DNA from: Boswellia sacra
Lineage: Eukaryota; Streptophyta; Magnoliopsida; Sapindales; Burseraceae
Assembly: GCA_013180625.2 (NCBI GenBank)
Contig: SNVD02006955.1
Location: forward strand, 1,488,001 to 1,552,000
Length of the DNA stretch: 64,000 bases
Reading direction: 5' to 3'
Each line of letters opens with the position of its first letter. The stretch's first letter is position 1. Positions 36,301 through 48,100 of this stretch are shown in pieces. The translations under genes and the position numbers were made by a program. Below the pieces are notes generated by a model. It made no database searches, had not been told where the DNA came from, and saw only the letters and a list, made by a program, of their open reading frames with translations.

Positions 36301-39300
36301 ATATATTCACCATCTCTTCCCTATCTATTTTATTATCTGTTCTCTCTTTTAACAATTCTGATGACTTTCTCTTTTACTTTTGTAGCTTTCTTTTAAATGG
36401 AAAACCAGTTGATAGAAGAACTAATGCGTTGATGGTTTGTACTCTTCTTAGATAAGTTGATGTATAGAGCATGAATTGATGCATGTATAACATATGCGTA
36501 ATTGACCTTTTTTGTGTATTTCCTCTCCTTATCAGGACCCTGGACCACAGTTGCCAACAACTGTGAATAAACTGCTCAAATTTGGAACAAATCTTCTTCA
36601 AGCAGTAGGCCTGTTCAATGGTATGCTTGAAGCCAGTTTTCTATATTGATAAATTCTGCTTTTGTTATGTGACACTGCTTTAACAGCTGCTGTAACTGTT
36701 TTAAAGGTCATTATGTAGCAGTTGTTGCCTTCATGAGTATGGAACCGTCACTTAACTCTCCTGTGATACAAGATTATGTTCAGTCTGGCATTGCTGTACA
36801 AGATTCAGGTATTTTAAAAGGAGAAGGGAAGGGGATGAGACATTGCCTTCGATTTTTTTTCCCTGTTCTGTTCCATTCATAATGCTGTATTTAATTATGT
36901 ATGTATCTCTGTATTTTTTTTAATAATATAATATGATCTTCTATTTTCTTTTTCTCTCATTACATTAGATTCCGACATAATTGAGGGGCCGTCACGAATA
37001 TCACTTAATTGTCCCATAAGGTATGCTATGACACTGCAAGTTATTCTCATTTGCGTTGTGGAATTGCAAAGGAAAGTCAATACTTCAATTTTTGATGGGG
37101 TTTGCTTGTTGAGATATAATATTGCTCAAGGTCAATGGTCATTGGTTATATTTGTCTAATGGGTGGGGATGGTTTATATTTGTGTATTGGATCATGGAAA
37201 GTAGTAGGCTACTGAATTGGAGCATGTGTGCTGCTCCCTTCCCCTGCCCAGGCTTGCCAATATATAATTTTTTAGTTCTTAATGATTTCTTGTTATCTAA
37301 TATATACTCAATGGTTTCCCCTATAAAAAACAAAGGTTTCCCCTTTGCTTAATGGGGTTTAGTATGAGCTTAGCAGCCAATTGTGTTTAGCCAATTATGA
37401 TGCACCCAATAGAATATTTTAAGTCTGCCCTTGTTTGGCATTTCATTTCTGTATGCGAATACTCTTTATGCTTCTTTGTTATTGTTGGAAAATAATAATA
37501 ACTTTATTTTTCAACTCCTCCTGCTATGAGCTGAATTTATTTATATTTTGATTGACTGGTTCTCCATATTGACAGTTATAAACGAATCACAACTCCTGTC
37601 AAAGGACATTCATGTAAACATCTTCAGGTGAGTCTACCTTATGGAATGACTCATTATCTTGCGAATCAACATCAATCCGGTAAACTTTGATAATGTTAAT
37701 TGTTATACCATGCTTGGATTTGTGTTCTGAAAATTGATACGGTATCTATTTTATGCTATTGCTGGCCTTGTAGAACCTGGTGATTTCAATAAGTGTACTT
37801 ATGCAAACAGTTAAAGTTTTTAGTAGTTGATTTGTGGTCATCTGATATCAGGTTCAGTCCACCGAGTAATTAGTTCCATTGGACTTGATGAGTGTGCATG
37901 TGCCTAAGATATATTGCTTCCATTCTCATTAAAAGTCTTTTTGTTAGTTTACATGGTGGAAATACTCAACTTTGCAATTGCTATCGATTGGAGTTCTGTA
38001 TTATATTTCAAAATATGTCACGGTTATAATTTTATTTTATTTTTTTAATAATAAAGTTTAATAGATTTATAGTCTTTGATTTCTGTTATTCTGTTTGATG
38101 CAGTGTTTCGATTTTGAAAATTTTGTCGATATAAATTCAAGACGACCTTCCTGGCGCTGTCCACATTGTAATCAGCATGTCTGCTACACTGATATTCGTG
38201 TTGATCAAAATATGGTTAAGGCATGTATCTGTGAAGTAGCACTTTTCATTTGGTATTTTGGTCCTTATATTGAACTGTCTAGCATTTTCTTTTTTTCAGG
38301 TTCTGAGAGAAGTGGGAAAGGATGTTGCTGATGTTATTATCTGCGCAGATGGATCATGGAAGGCTGTCATGGAAAGTGATGACAATATGGATGTGGCACA
38401 TGATAAGATAGAGAAAGAAGGACTTGAACAGCAAGAATCTACTGGCTTGTCAAATTCTGGTCTTGTTGTTCTGGATCTCACTAAGGATGATGATGAGATG
38501 GATGCATTGAGCACGGACGAGACTGAAGACCAGAAACCTCTCCTGACTAACCTTCAAAGTCAACCTGTTGCTGCAAATATAACTATGTCATCAGAATCGA
38601 ATGCCACTGTTGGAGTTAATCAAAATGTTCTTAGTCAAACAGAGGATGACTTCTGGTCGGGACTGCTCTATTCTAATGGGTCTGCATTATCTACTTCTAG
38701 GATGGACGCCCAATTTGTTGGTGGTATTTCTGAGCCTACTTCCAATTTTATGACATCTTCTGTATTAGCTGATGCTATGACTGATGCCTTTTCTCATGCA
38801 CTCAATCGGGAAGCTGAGGCATGTGGCTATACTAATTTGACTACTTCTGTGATGCAAAGTCAATATTCTGCTCCAAATAATCTGCTGTTACAGCAGTTGC
38901 AACTCGCGAACAACCAGGAATATGGGAGATTGCCTCTAAACAGACATGTAAGCCGAACTCCAATTGCAGTTCAGGCCCTCCCCGCCCCATCCCAGACACC
39001 GTCTCCTCAACAAAGATCAGTAACTAGTTTGGGTTTCATGACTCCTAATGGCTCTTCCCTGCCTCCTCAGGCTGCTGTATCGGTAGCAAATAGTTATAGT
39101 GATGTCGAACGCCAGCAGCAGTTCTCTAGGCCCCCCGTGAATGCATTTTTGGGTCCAGATATAGCTTCAGCTTCATTGCAGCATCACTCAGCAGCACAGG
39201 TTAGATTTATTTTCAATAGTCCCTGTGTTGATTTCTGATATTTGGCAATTATTCATTTTGGTTGATTCCAAATTTTTTACATTATGCTCAATTGAGCTGT

Positions 39301-40175
39301 TGCTTGACCAACCATACCCCCTCCTCTTTTTGTGTTTGTCTGGATATATTTAATTTTTCTGACCTCTTTCGAGGCTTTCATGTTTTATGTCATTTTCCTT
39401 AAATGATGGTATCATCAAGGGTTATTCTGTTTAACAGGTTGTTGGCCTTCCACCTACAAGTACACTCCCGGGTGCTTACAGAGTCTCTACTGGGCTTTCA
39501 ACTGAAAACCAGAATATATACCAGCAGCAAGCTCTGAACCTTAGGATGCCTCAATCCAGGAACCAGTCATCAGTTGTGATCCCATCATCTTCACCTCTTG
39601 CAAGAACCCCGACCCAGCAAGGGAGTGCAGCGGTTGGAGTTGGCCATACAGCTGGTAATGTAAGTAGCCAACACGCCAGGGCTATGGTTGCCAGTCATCG
39701 AGCCGCTAGAACTGCAACCCACATAACTAGACAGCCACCAACAGTGCCAGTTCAAGTTCAAACATCCAGGACAGGGCCTTCATATCAAGCAAATGCTGAG
39801 GGGGTTTGGGCATCAGCAGGGGAGCAAAGAGTGAATATAGCAGGACAGCCGCAGGGAGTTATGCCTGATAATTTCACGGATTTGCCATCAGAGCATAATT
39901 GGAGGCCTGGTCGAATGCGAGGAAGCCTCACTGGTCGGGCATATTCTGCTGCTCTTAGCCAGTTAATGATTCAGCCAACCCAACCAACTCAAGCAGGAAG
40001 GCCACTAACCAATCCAATTTCTAGCCTGCCTACTGTTCCACCTCACTTGCAGGTGCCTCTTGCAAACAGGAGGAACGCCCATCTTCCTCAAGTGCAAAAT
40101 AATCCCATTACTGAACGCGGTAGTGTGAATGGCGGATCTGGTATTCTGCCTGAGCGTTCTTCTGGGATGAACTAA
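30355..40175 (+). CDS. PIAL2: PIAL-type SP-RING E3/E4 SUMO-protein ligase
   Basis: Sixteen exons give 926 aa: 30355-30560, 31343-31415, 31853-31918, 32805-32870, 32967-33049, 33692-33743, 34234-34305, 34992-35059, 36386-36434, 36536-36620, 36707-36808, 36969-37020, 37576-37627, 38104-38220, 38300-39199, 39438-40175. The N-terminal half is the PIAL helical/PINIT-like part. The SP-RING spans about 322-364: NCPIS, then Cys338, His340, Cys343 and the CPHC pair Cys361/Cys364. A SUMO-interaction motif VVLDLTKDDD follows at 437-446. The long C-terminus is Ser/Gln/Pro-rich. Arabidopsis PIAL1/2 extend SUMO chains and act with MOM1 in transcriptional silencing in the nucleus. Intron 14 (38221-38299) has a GC donor (AAG|GCATGT); all others are GT-AG. 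Intron 8 holds an LTR element. PIAL1 versus PIAL2 cannot be settled here. Confidence 0.93.
35130..36359 (+). mobile_element. Small non-autonomous LTR retrotransposon (TRIM-like) in intron 8 of PIAL
   Basis: Element 35135-36354 (1220 bp) flanked by a perfect 5-bp target duplication ATTCT (35130-35134, 36355-36359). The LTRs are 35135-35336 and 36152-36354 (about 202/203 bp) and closely similar; the 3' copy begins TGTTAGAAC and ends TTTTAACA. Immediately after the 5' LTR is TGGTATCGAAGCGG, a primer-binding site complementary to initiator tRNA-Met with small changes. Just before the 3' LTR is the purine-rich tract TTTGAGGGTGAG, as in Copia elements. The 815-bp interior shows no gag or pol frame, so it must move in trans. 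Orientation is the same as the host gene. LTR divergence of several percent suggests it is not recent. Confidence 0.92.
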
Positions 40176-41776
40176 AAATGTCTTGCTTGCTATGTGGAGA
40201 GCGGATCCAAACTCACATGATTGGGCTGTAAATAATGTAAAGGGTACGGTCAATTTTGTCTAACACGCTCACCTTGTAAAGTCACTACCTAGGTAGAACC
40301 TGGCTTTAGTCTCCTCTGCTGTCTGTGTGTGTATTAAGAGTTTGTAGTTGGATTTAGGATTCTCATGGGCGCTCAGTTCAGCTAATTTGCTTACTTTTTT
40401 CGTGGTTGGTCGTAGTAAGGGTTTTAGTTTCTAATATTTATATGTGTGCATCTTCAACCATATCAACTACAATTTTTATGAATATGTTCTAACGGGGCAA
40501 TGTACATAGCTTGCCTCTAGCTTTGATCTTTGAATTTAATTACAGTTATGAAAATATATAGGCTTTTTCACAATGATTGACGAAGGCCAATGCTTGTTTC
40601 CATGATTCTAGAACTAGTCTCTAAACTCGTCGTTCAAGAACGGAATTTACTAATTTATAGTAAAATGAAAATATTAATGACTTCATCGAATATAGCTGGA
40701 CATCATAAATTTATCATTTTATTGTCGATAAAACTTAAAGCATTGGAGGGTTCTATTTAACTCAAACTCAAGTTGAAGACAAGCACAAGCGATCAGTGGT
40801 TTATAAAATCGATTAGTAGCATTAATTTTCTGAGATTTGCCTAGGCAGTTTTTTCAATCCTTCTTATTTTTCTTCTCTATGATTTACGGTGGCGAATTGT
40901 AAATCACATTGCCGTTGCAAGAAAATGCGCTATTATCAAAAGTGGTCAAATTTAATTATGTAATAAAGATTAAGAATATGTTTGGTGCGCGATACTGTAT
41001 AGCATTATTTTACTATATTGTATTAAATAGTATAATACATGTGTTTGGTGTTAATTTAGCATAATATTAATTAATACAAAGTACAACCCTTAGATGCATC
41101 AACATTGCATTAAATTATGTAAAACTAATCTATGACATTTGCATTACATTGCATAGCACTAACAAAAAATATCAAAATTATCCCTATAAAATTCAATATA
41201 TCCAACAATACCCTTTAATTTTTAAAATTTTAAAAATAAATAAAGATGTATTTAATAAATAAATTATAAAATCAAAATTTTTTTCTAAAATAAAGAAGGA
41301 ATGAAGGGAGTCACCGCCCCTACTGGGTGACAATCGAGGTCCACTATCCCCGTTGGACCAATTAACACCTAGTATGCTACCATAAACTCAAATTGCCTAA
41401 TAGGTCTAAGGGGGGCATTGGACCCCAAGTAATTTTTTCAACAATTAACAACTATTCGATAAATTACTAAATAACTAATTTTATAAATAAACTAAAAATA
41501 TATTTATACTTTCTATATCTTTTTTGAAAAAAATTCTTACTTTTTTGTAAATTAATACAATATATGAGTATACCAAACACTATATAATTTTGACATAACA
41601 TTATTTTTAATACTATATAATGCAATACTATATTATACTATACAATGTTACATACTAAACATACCCTAAAATCACTAAAGTGCCTCAGAAGGTATTAGAT
41701 GATATTAGACAACATTCCATGCGTTAGATTATCAAAAACGATCTTTCAATTGGATTATATGTTAAATGAATTCGAA
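40176..41776. other. Spacer downstream of PIAL, containing a Harbinger-like MITE
   Basis: The first few hundred bases are probably PIAL 3' UTR. The rest is the MITE at 40974-41666 and AT-rich sequence. No gene visible. Confidence 0.5.
40974..41666. mobile_element. PIF/Harbinger-like MITE
   Basis: 693 bp with imperfect terminal inverted repeats, left GAATATGTTTGGTGCGCGAT and reverse-complemented right GGGTATGTTTAGTATGTAAC. Longer subterminal similarity follows (GTATAG..ATTATT..ACTATAT blocks). TAA is duplicated on both sides (40971-40973, 41667-41669), the 3-bp target site of PIF/Harbinger elements. Non-coding. Confidence 0.7.
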
Positions 41777-43294
41777 CTACCATTTCTTCATCTCCATCCC
41801 CTCAGGTGCACTGCATTCCACCTTCTTTGAGCCCACATCTTTGCAGTCCGTCGAAAGTACCCTTTCATTTGACTCCATCTGTAACATTCCATGATTTTAA
41901 TCAGATTTACTATTCTAAAAAACTCAACAACAAATATGATAGTTCCAAATATGAAATATCAATTTTTTTTTTTGTTCAGTTTTGACAAATTGGCCCTGGT
42001 CAATGGCACATCTGCTGCCCATCCGTTATGCCAAGATGGGTAAATAAGTTAATAGCCATCATGTATGATGCTTGTAAATATTGTAATTAAAATGCTTTTC
42101 TTAAACTCTGCGAGACAGGGAGTCTTACGAAAGACTTTGACATAGCTCTTCTCATGTCCTCGTCAGCATTTTGGTAAATGCCCTGGAAAAGCTTATTCAA
42201 AGCAGCATCTCCATCTAGGGTCTCCCCTTTTTCCTGGAATACAAACCATTATCTGTGTTAAAATCTTAAATGAACAGTTACTTGCTTCCAAGGCAAAGTT
42301 GCAAACAGTTTTCTGTTCGTTGTGGTTGTAAATAAGCAATCTTTCACTTCCCTTTCTTTTGCCTTATTCTGTTTTTGAATTATATTTTTTAAATTATAAT
42401 GTTCTTAATATTAATCTAGCAGGTTGCTTAACTCCTTCACTTCAGCTTCCAGCCTGTCCCAGTCTGTTGCTTTCGATTTCGGAGATGGGTATGAGGGCCT
42501 CTGAGATGCAACCGCAAATTTAGCATAAAGAAGCAAACTCATCAAGTAAACAAAAAATACTGAATTATTTTATCAACTGGTTATTATGTATGTGACAAAT
42601 ATAACTGATATGAAGAATGAATATATAAATACAAATTTTAGTGTGTGTAGCATAAAGACTGTAAGACCAACTTGATGGTAGATTTGCATTTTGGAAAATT
42701 TTACTTTCCTTCAAGAGATGTCCATTTAATAAGTTCAGATTTTGCCAGAGGGATCTCAGCTTTGATTGTCAATACTTCATATCTGCATTTCTCAGGTATT
42801 ATCTGTAGTGGTCACATGGAGCAAAGAGGCCAGTTGAAAAACATAGTGACTGTTTGCTCAATATAGGCAACATATTATACTAGAGCCAAAAGCCGACATG
42901 AGCCCTAAGCAAAAATTGAAGGAAAAGAGAATGACAGCCATTCGTGGGAGGACCATTTACTTCAGAAATCTGTATTTCATGATGGCACATTCAAGTGAAA
43001 TGCACACCCAATGTTTAATCAAAAGGAAACTAAGCGATAACCAGAACAAGTCCATTTAGAAATATATTCCCTCATATCAAACCTTGAAGGGGGATCTCTA
43101 TATTTTGTGTTCATCCATGGAAAATGGTAGGATGAGTGCATGGCAAGTAAAGAGAAGGGAGGGACAGAGATCCAGCACAACAGGAAGATCACGAAGTAGA
43201 CACCTTTCCAAACAATCTAGGTTGAAAATGGTTAAGTATCTTCACCAGGTACATTGATAGTAACACTCAACTGCATTAAAATGTGGATCACGTT

Positions 43295-43297
<3 letters not shown>

Positions 43298-43336
<39 letters not shown>
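43298..43336. repeat. (TA)n microsatellite inside the SGT1 pseudogene
   Basis: About 19 AT units, between the remains of two CS-domain exons. Confidence 0.9.
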
Positions 43337-43339
<3 letters not shown>

Positions 43340-44417
43340 GTAGAACACCAATTATATTCAAAGTAAAAGAGCCAGTGAGCCACATGATTATTCAAGTATA
43401 TATCTAGAGGGTGAAAAAGTTAATGAAGATGTGAATTCAGAAAGTAACATCCAATCTGTTCCCCAAAATCAACAGCTACATGTTCTGCTAATATTCCCTC
43501 TGCAAATATTGTCGAAGCAACTTGCTCGGGCTTTTGGTAGTTTTCATGTCTGCAAAATAACCAATATTCAAGTGTTTTACACAATAGTAACAATGACGGT
43601 CGATAACAATCTTAATCAGTTGTAATGGCGGAGACATTATGCTAATAATAGAAATTCAAGTATTTCATAAAACGTTATTAAAAAAAGAAGAAACCTGTAC
43701 TTCGGTTTGACTGATGAGATCGGCTCAAAAGAAGGGGCAGAGCTTGGTGGCAAATTTGATGTCAAGGGCTTAGCCAAGTTATTTGTCTCCTCTGAAAAAA
43801 CATCCAATAGTCATAAAATTTGAAGATTGCATAAGTCAACTATAAAATTCTTAAAGAACTTGAAAAATATTAGTTAAGTAAATACGATTATATAGGACAT
43901 CAGAACAAGAATACACCTGTAATATGCTTATCACATTCTTGAATCAACTTGTTAAATCTTTAATCATTTTGAGCCATGGAAGCACCTTTTTCAAGAGCTG
44001 CCTTAGCAGTATGATATTCTTTAATCTTCATAAAGGCAGTGCTGCATACAACATGTGAAACTAGCAAAATCGATAACTGAAATTCATATATATATTTCTC
44101 AAAGCTGCATTGTGCAATGTCAGTTAATATCATAGTCCTAGTATAGGACCCGAAGATACTATCATCTAACACCTTGCAAAACAATAATTCACGTTACCCT
44201 GATTACAGTTTTCAGAAGAATTAACTTAATGGTAATTAATTACAGTGGCATACATTATAAGTACATCAAAATTTCACAGGGTATGAATTTTTCTGGCCTA
44301 AAATAATGTAAAATAATCACGATATTCTACTTTTCCACCTATAAAAAGTAAAACATTCTGTAAATCTAAAAATTTATTCAAGACTCCATACAGTGACACG
44401 TATGAAGGTAAATAAAA

Positions 44418-44567
44418 TAGTACTACTCTTATAAACTATGTATACAAACTAAAGTGGTATTACTCATTTATTCATGCTTTATCACCCATAAATTATATAT
44501 ATTTATTACTCTAGTAATCTCATAGCACGTCAGTTTGTCTGCAAGAGTTTGTACAAAAGTACAAACC
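44418..44567. mobile_element. Degenerate MULE-type MITE (family 1, copy 3)
   Basis: The left side reads AGTACTACTCTTATAAACTA then TATACAAACT, like the family 1 terminus. The right side, reverse complemented, carries ACAAACTCTTGCAGACAAAC TGACGTGC, matching the inner part of the same repeat. The right outer end is eroded and no target duplication is clear. It sits between TPR exons of the SGT1 pseudogene. Confidence 0.55.
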
Positions 44568-44806
44568 CATCCTGAGCAATAAACAATAAAACGAAGTTAA
44601 TCACATTAGAATGTCATAGAGCAAAAGAACTTCTACGGTACGTTACGAGTGAAGTTGTTGAGTTTAATGTTGGCCTGAGCTCGGTCGACGAAAAGATTGG
44701 CATTTTTGGGGGTTGTAGTCAATGGCCTTGGTGTGAATACTCGACAGAAAGTCTGAAGTTGTTGTCCACGAATGCTCCTTTGGCCTCTCTGCAAATTCAC
44801 TATCCA

Positions 44807-45189
44807 TCCTCACTGTTGACCTCCAAAGAAAGAGCAACTAGCTTCGATGGAAGATATACAAAGCCTCCAAGCCTTGAGAATTTCATAGGTTTGAAATTTC
44901 CTTGACTACGTTTACTTGTTTCGCAAACAAGGGGCCGATGTTTAATTTTGAAACTTTAAGGGAGGTTAATGATATTTACTCAAAATTTATTTATTTTTTA
45001 ATTGAACTGTAATTTTACTTTAAATATTCATAAATAAATAAATACAAAAAATCATATGAAGCTCTCCGGTCAGTTACTTCCAGTAACTTTTTAACCGCCA
45101 ACTCAAGAAGGGGGAACGCAACTGGGTCACTCAATCAGTCACTTGCTCAAACTCTGATACCGAGTTACATGCACTAACGAACTCGGGAA
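44807..45189. other. Intergenic region upstream of the WDR7-like gene
   Basis: About 380 bp between the SGT1 pseudogene start and the WDR7-like ATG. It presumably holds the promoter and 5' leader of the WD40 gene; no clear TATA box was picked. Confidence 0.45.
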
Positions 45190-48100
45190 ATGAAGTGCCG
45201 ATCCGTGGCGTGCATATGGTCGGGCACGCCTCCGACTCACCGAGTCACAGCCGCGGCAGCACTGACCCAACCCCCGACTCTTTACACTGGTGGATCCGAT
45301 GGCTCCATTCTGTGGTGGACTCTCTCCTCCTCTGAATCCAATTCCAACTTGGTAATGAGATTCATAAGTTTACATAATTGTTGATTCATTTGAATTGTAT
45401 CGTATGCTCCCCACTTGTTTGTTAATTTTCGAGAATGAAAACTTAACTCAATTCTGGACTAAATTTCGTGCTTGCAGTAAGAAAATTTTGGTGTTATCTG
45501 AAAGTTTGATAATTTTTTTTCCTGTTACAGGAAATTAAACCCATTGCTATGTTGTGTGGCCATGCTGCGCCAATAGCTGATCTTGGTATCTGCTATCCTA
45601 CTGTAGGTTCAGGAGACGGAAAGGGTGAAAATTCAAGTACTGTTATGGAAAATTCTTCCTTAGACAATGGCGCCTTAATAAGTGCATGTACTGATGGTGG
45701 GCTGTGTGTATGGAGCAGAAGCAGTGGACATTGCAGACGTAGAAGGAAACTGCCCCCCTGGGTTGGCAGTCCATCAACTGTTTGTACGCTGCCCTCGAAC
45801 CAGCGATATGTATGTATTGGATGCTGTTTCATTGATGCTATCAAATTATCTGACCATCATTTTTTTGATTCCATTGAAGGAGATGAGGTTTCTGCAGATA
45901 AAGAAGTTCAAAACAGAAAACCCCCAAAGTGCTCTGTGGTTATAGTTGATACATATGGACTTACCATTGTTCAAACTGTTTTTCATGGGAATTTATCTAT
46001 TGGAAGTTTGAAGTTTATGGCTGTTGTTCCATCAGCTGATGACAGTGGGAAGCATTCTGCGGTCATGGTTGATTCATTTGGTAGGCTTCAAATGGTTGCA
46101 ATATCAAAGGAGCCTGAGTCAGATGGAGAGGGGGGCACTGGATTACACAAAAGTTCTTTGCAGTTGGATATGTCTGTTTGGGCAGATGGACTGGTTGATG
46201 GAGGAAAGGTCGTTTCAGTTGCGACCTGTGGGAATGTAATTGCTCTTGTGCTAAAAGATTGTTGCTTGTTTAGGCTGTTGGGAAGTGGTTGTTCAATAGG
46301 AGAGATTTCTCTTGTGGACAATCTCTTTTGTCTTGAAGGTGATTCTACTCGCTCACATGTTATAGGGGGCATTTTTCTTAAAAGTGATAATGCTCAGAAA
46401 CCTGTCAATACCAAGGAAGCCGATGAGGCATTTTCTGAGAATTTTGCTTTGTGGAATAGTAGAGGAGCTGCAATTGTATATGTTGTATCATATATGAATG
46501 AGAAATTTATCTGTGAGCCCCACTGTGAGATCCCAGCTGTTTCTTATCCCAGTGATGTTAGATATTCCATTTGTTTCATTCAAATGAGCCTTTATCTTCT
46601 CCGTGTTGAATCAGTTTGCTTTCATGTCGAAAAAACTTCTCAGTGGAGACCACATGTCACAGTCTGGTCACTAAATCAGAAAGATGATAGCTGTGGAAAG
46701 CTCTGCCAGCATAGCAGAATGGTTGGAAAAGGCCTTTCTTTTATTGAGTGGATTACTAACTCTGCTTTTCCTGGTGAAATTGAGGGCTCTGGCAGTGAGG
46801 AGACTAACTTAACTTCTAGGAAAAATGCCGTTCCTTGTGCTAAAAATGGATATAATAGACAAGCAGATGGTGAGAGTGATGCTTTTGTGTTCAAGGGAAA
46901 GGTTGTATCTTCTTCCATGGTTATTTCTGAAAATTTCTATGCCCCTTATGCTATTGTGTATGGCTTTTTTAGTGGCGAAATAGAGGTTCTACAATTTGAT
47001 TTGTTTGATGGACTTGATTCTTCTGGTGGAAGTCCTCACCTAGGCATGGATTCACCTGTATCCAGACAAATTTTTTCAGGACACACTGGTGCTGTACTAT
47101 GTTTGGCTGCACATCAGATGGTGGGCACTGGCAAAGACTTGAGACCCAACCAGGTTTTAGTCTCTGGAAGCATGGATTGCACAATTCGTATATGGGATCT
47201 CAGCACTGGCAATCTTATCACGGTCATGCACCACCATGTGGCTCCAGTGCGCCAAATAATTTTTTCCCCACCTGAGACTCAACATCCATGGAATAATTGC
47301 TTTCTGTCTGTCGGGGAGGACTGTTGTGTTGCTCTTGCTTCTCTTGAAACCTTGAGGGTGGAAAGAATGTTTCCTGGACACCCAGATTACCCTGCAAAAG
47401 TCGTTTGGGATGGTCCAAGAGGTTATATTGCATGCCTCTGCCGGGACCATTCAAGGACATCTGATAATATTGATGTTTTGTACATTTGGGATGTAAAGAC
47501 AGGTGCACGAGAGAGAGTACTCCGTGGAGCAGCTTCTCATTCAATGTTTGATCATTTCTGTAAAGGCATCAGTGTGAATTCCATTTCTGGCACTGTGTTA
47601 AATGGGAATACTTCTTTTTCCTCGTTACTTCTTCCAATACATGAAGATGGAAGCATATCTGAATCTCATTTATGTAAGTATGAGAGAGGGGTCACCTCCT
47701 ATAATATAACTGAACCTGGTACTTCGCAAGCACATGTTAGCAAAGGAAAATTGGGAAAAGTATATCCAAACACACCTTTTATTCTTCAAAGGAGAAAGCA
47801 ACCCATCAAGTGTGCTACCCCGTATCCTGGAATTGCTACTTTGAGTTTTGATCTTGCATCATTTATGTTTACTTCTCAAAAGCATGAGTCTGCCTCAAAG
47901 GACAGTAACAAACAAGAAATTGCCAACATGAAGGAACTGGAAACTGAGACACCAAGCTCCAGTCATATGACTGTAGACAATGGTTCTGATGTGCATAATA
48001 CATCAAATGATACTACAGAAGAGCATGCCTGGATTAGGTCACTTGAGGAATATATGCTTCGATTTAGCTTGTCATTTTTACACTTGTGGAATGTAGATGG

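Larger units (their letters stand above)
41777..44806 (-). pseudogene. SGT1: SGT1 co-chaperone pseudogene (intron-containing copy)
   Basis: Pieces of SGT1 (TPR-CS-SGS protein; HSP90 co-chaperone for NLR receptors and SCF ligases) lie in the right order on the minus strand. TPR start near 44806-44640: MDSEFAERPKE, then in another frame NLFVDRAQANIKLNNFT. TPR, 44055-43915: EYHTAKAALEKGASMAQND, then a stop, then RFNKLIQECDKHI. Linker, 43795-43704: SSVKPKYR. CS domain at 43553-43457 (YQKPEQVASTIFAEGI), 43272-43215 (LSVTINVPGED, stop, frameshift, HFQPRLFGK) and 42800-42690 (EKCRYEVLTIKAEIPLAKSE, IKWTSLE). SGS at 42505-42428 (RPSYPSSKSKATDWDRLE), 42236-42137 (LDGDAALNKLF, QNADEDMRRAMSKSF) and 41880-41777 (VGSKKVE, MKKW, stop). 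Introns are retained, so it arose by DNA duplication rather than retroposition. It has several stops and frameshifts and lacks part of the TPR domain. Confidence 0.92.
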
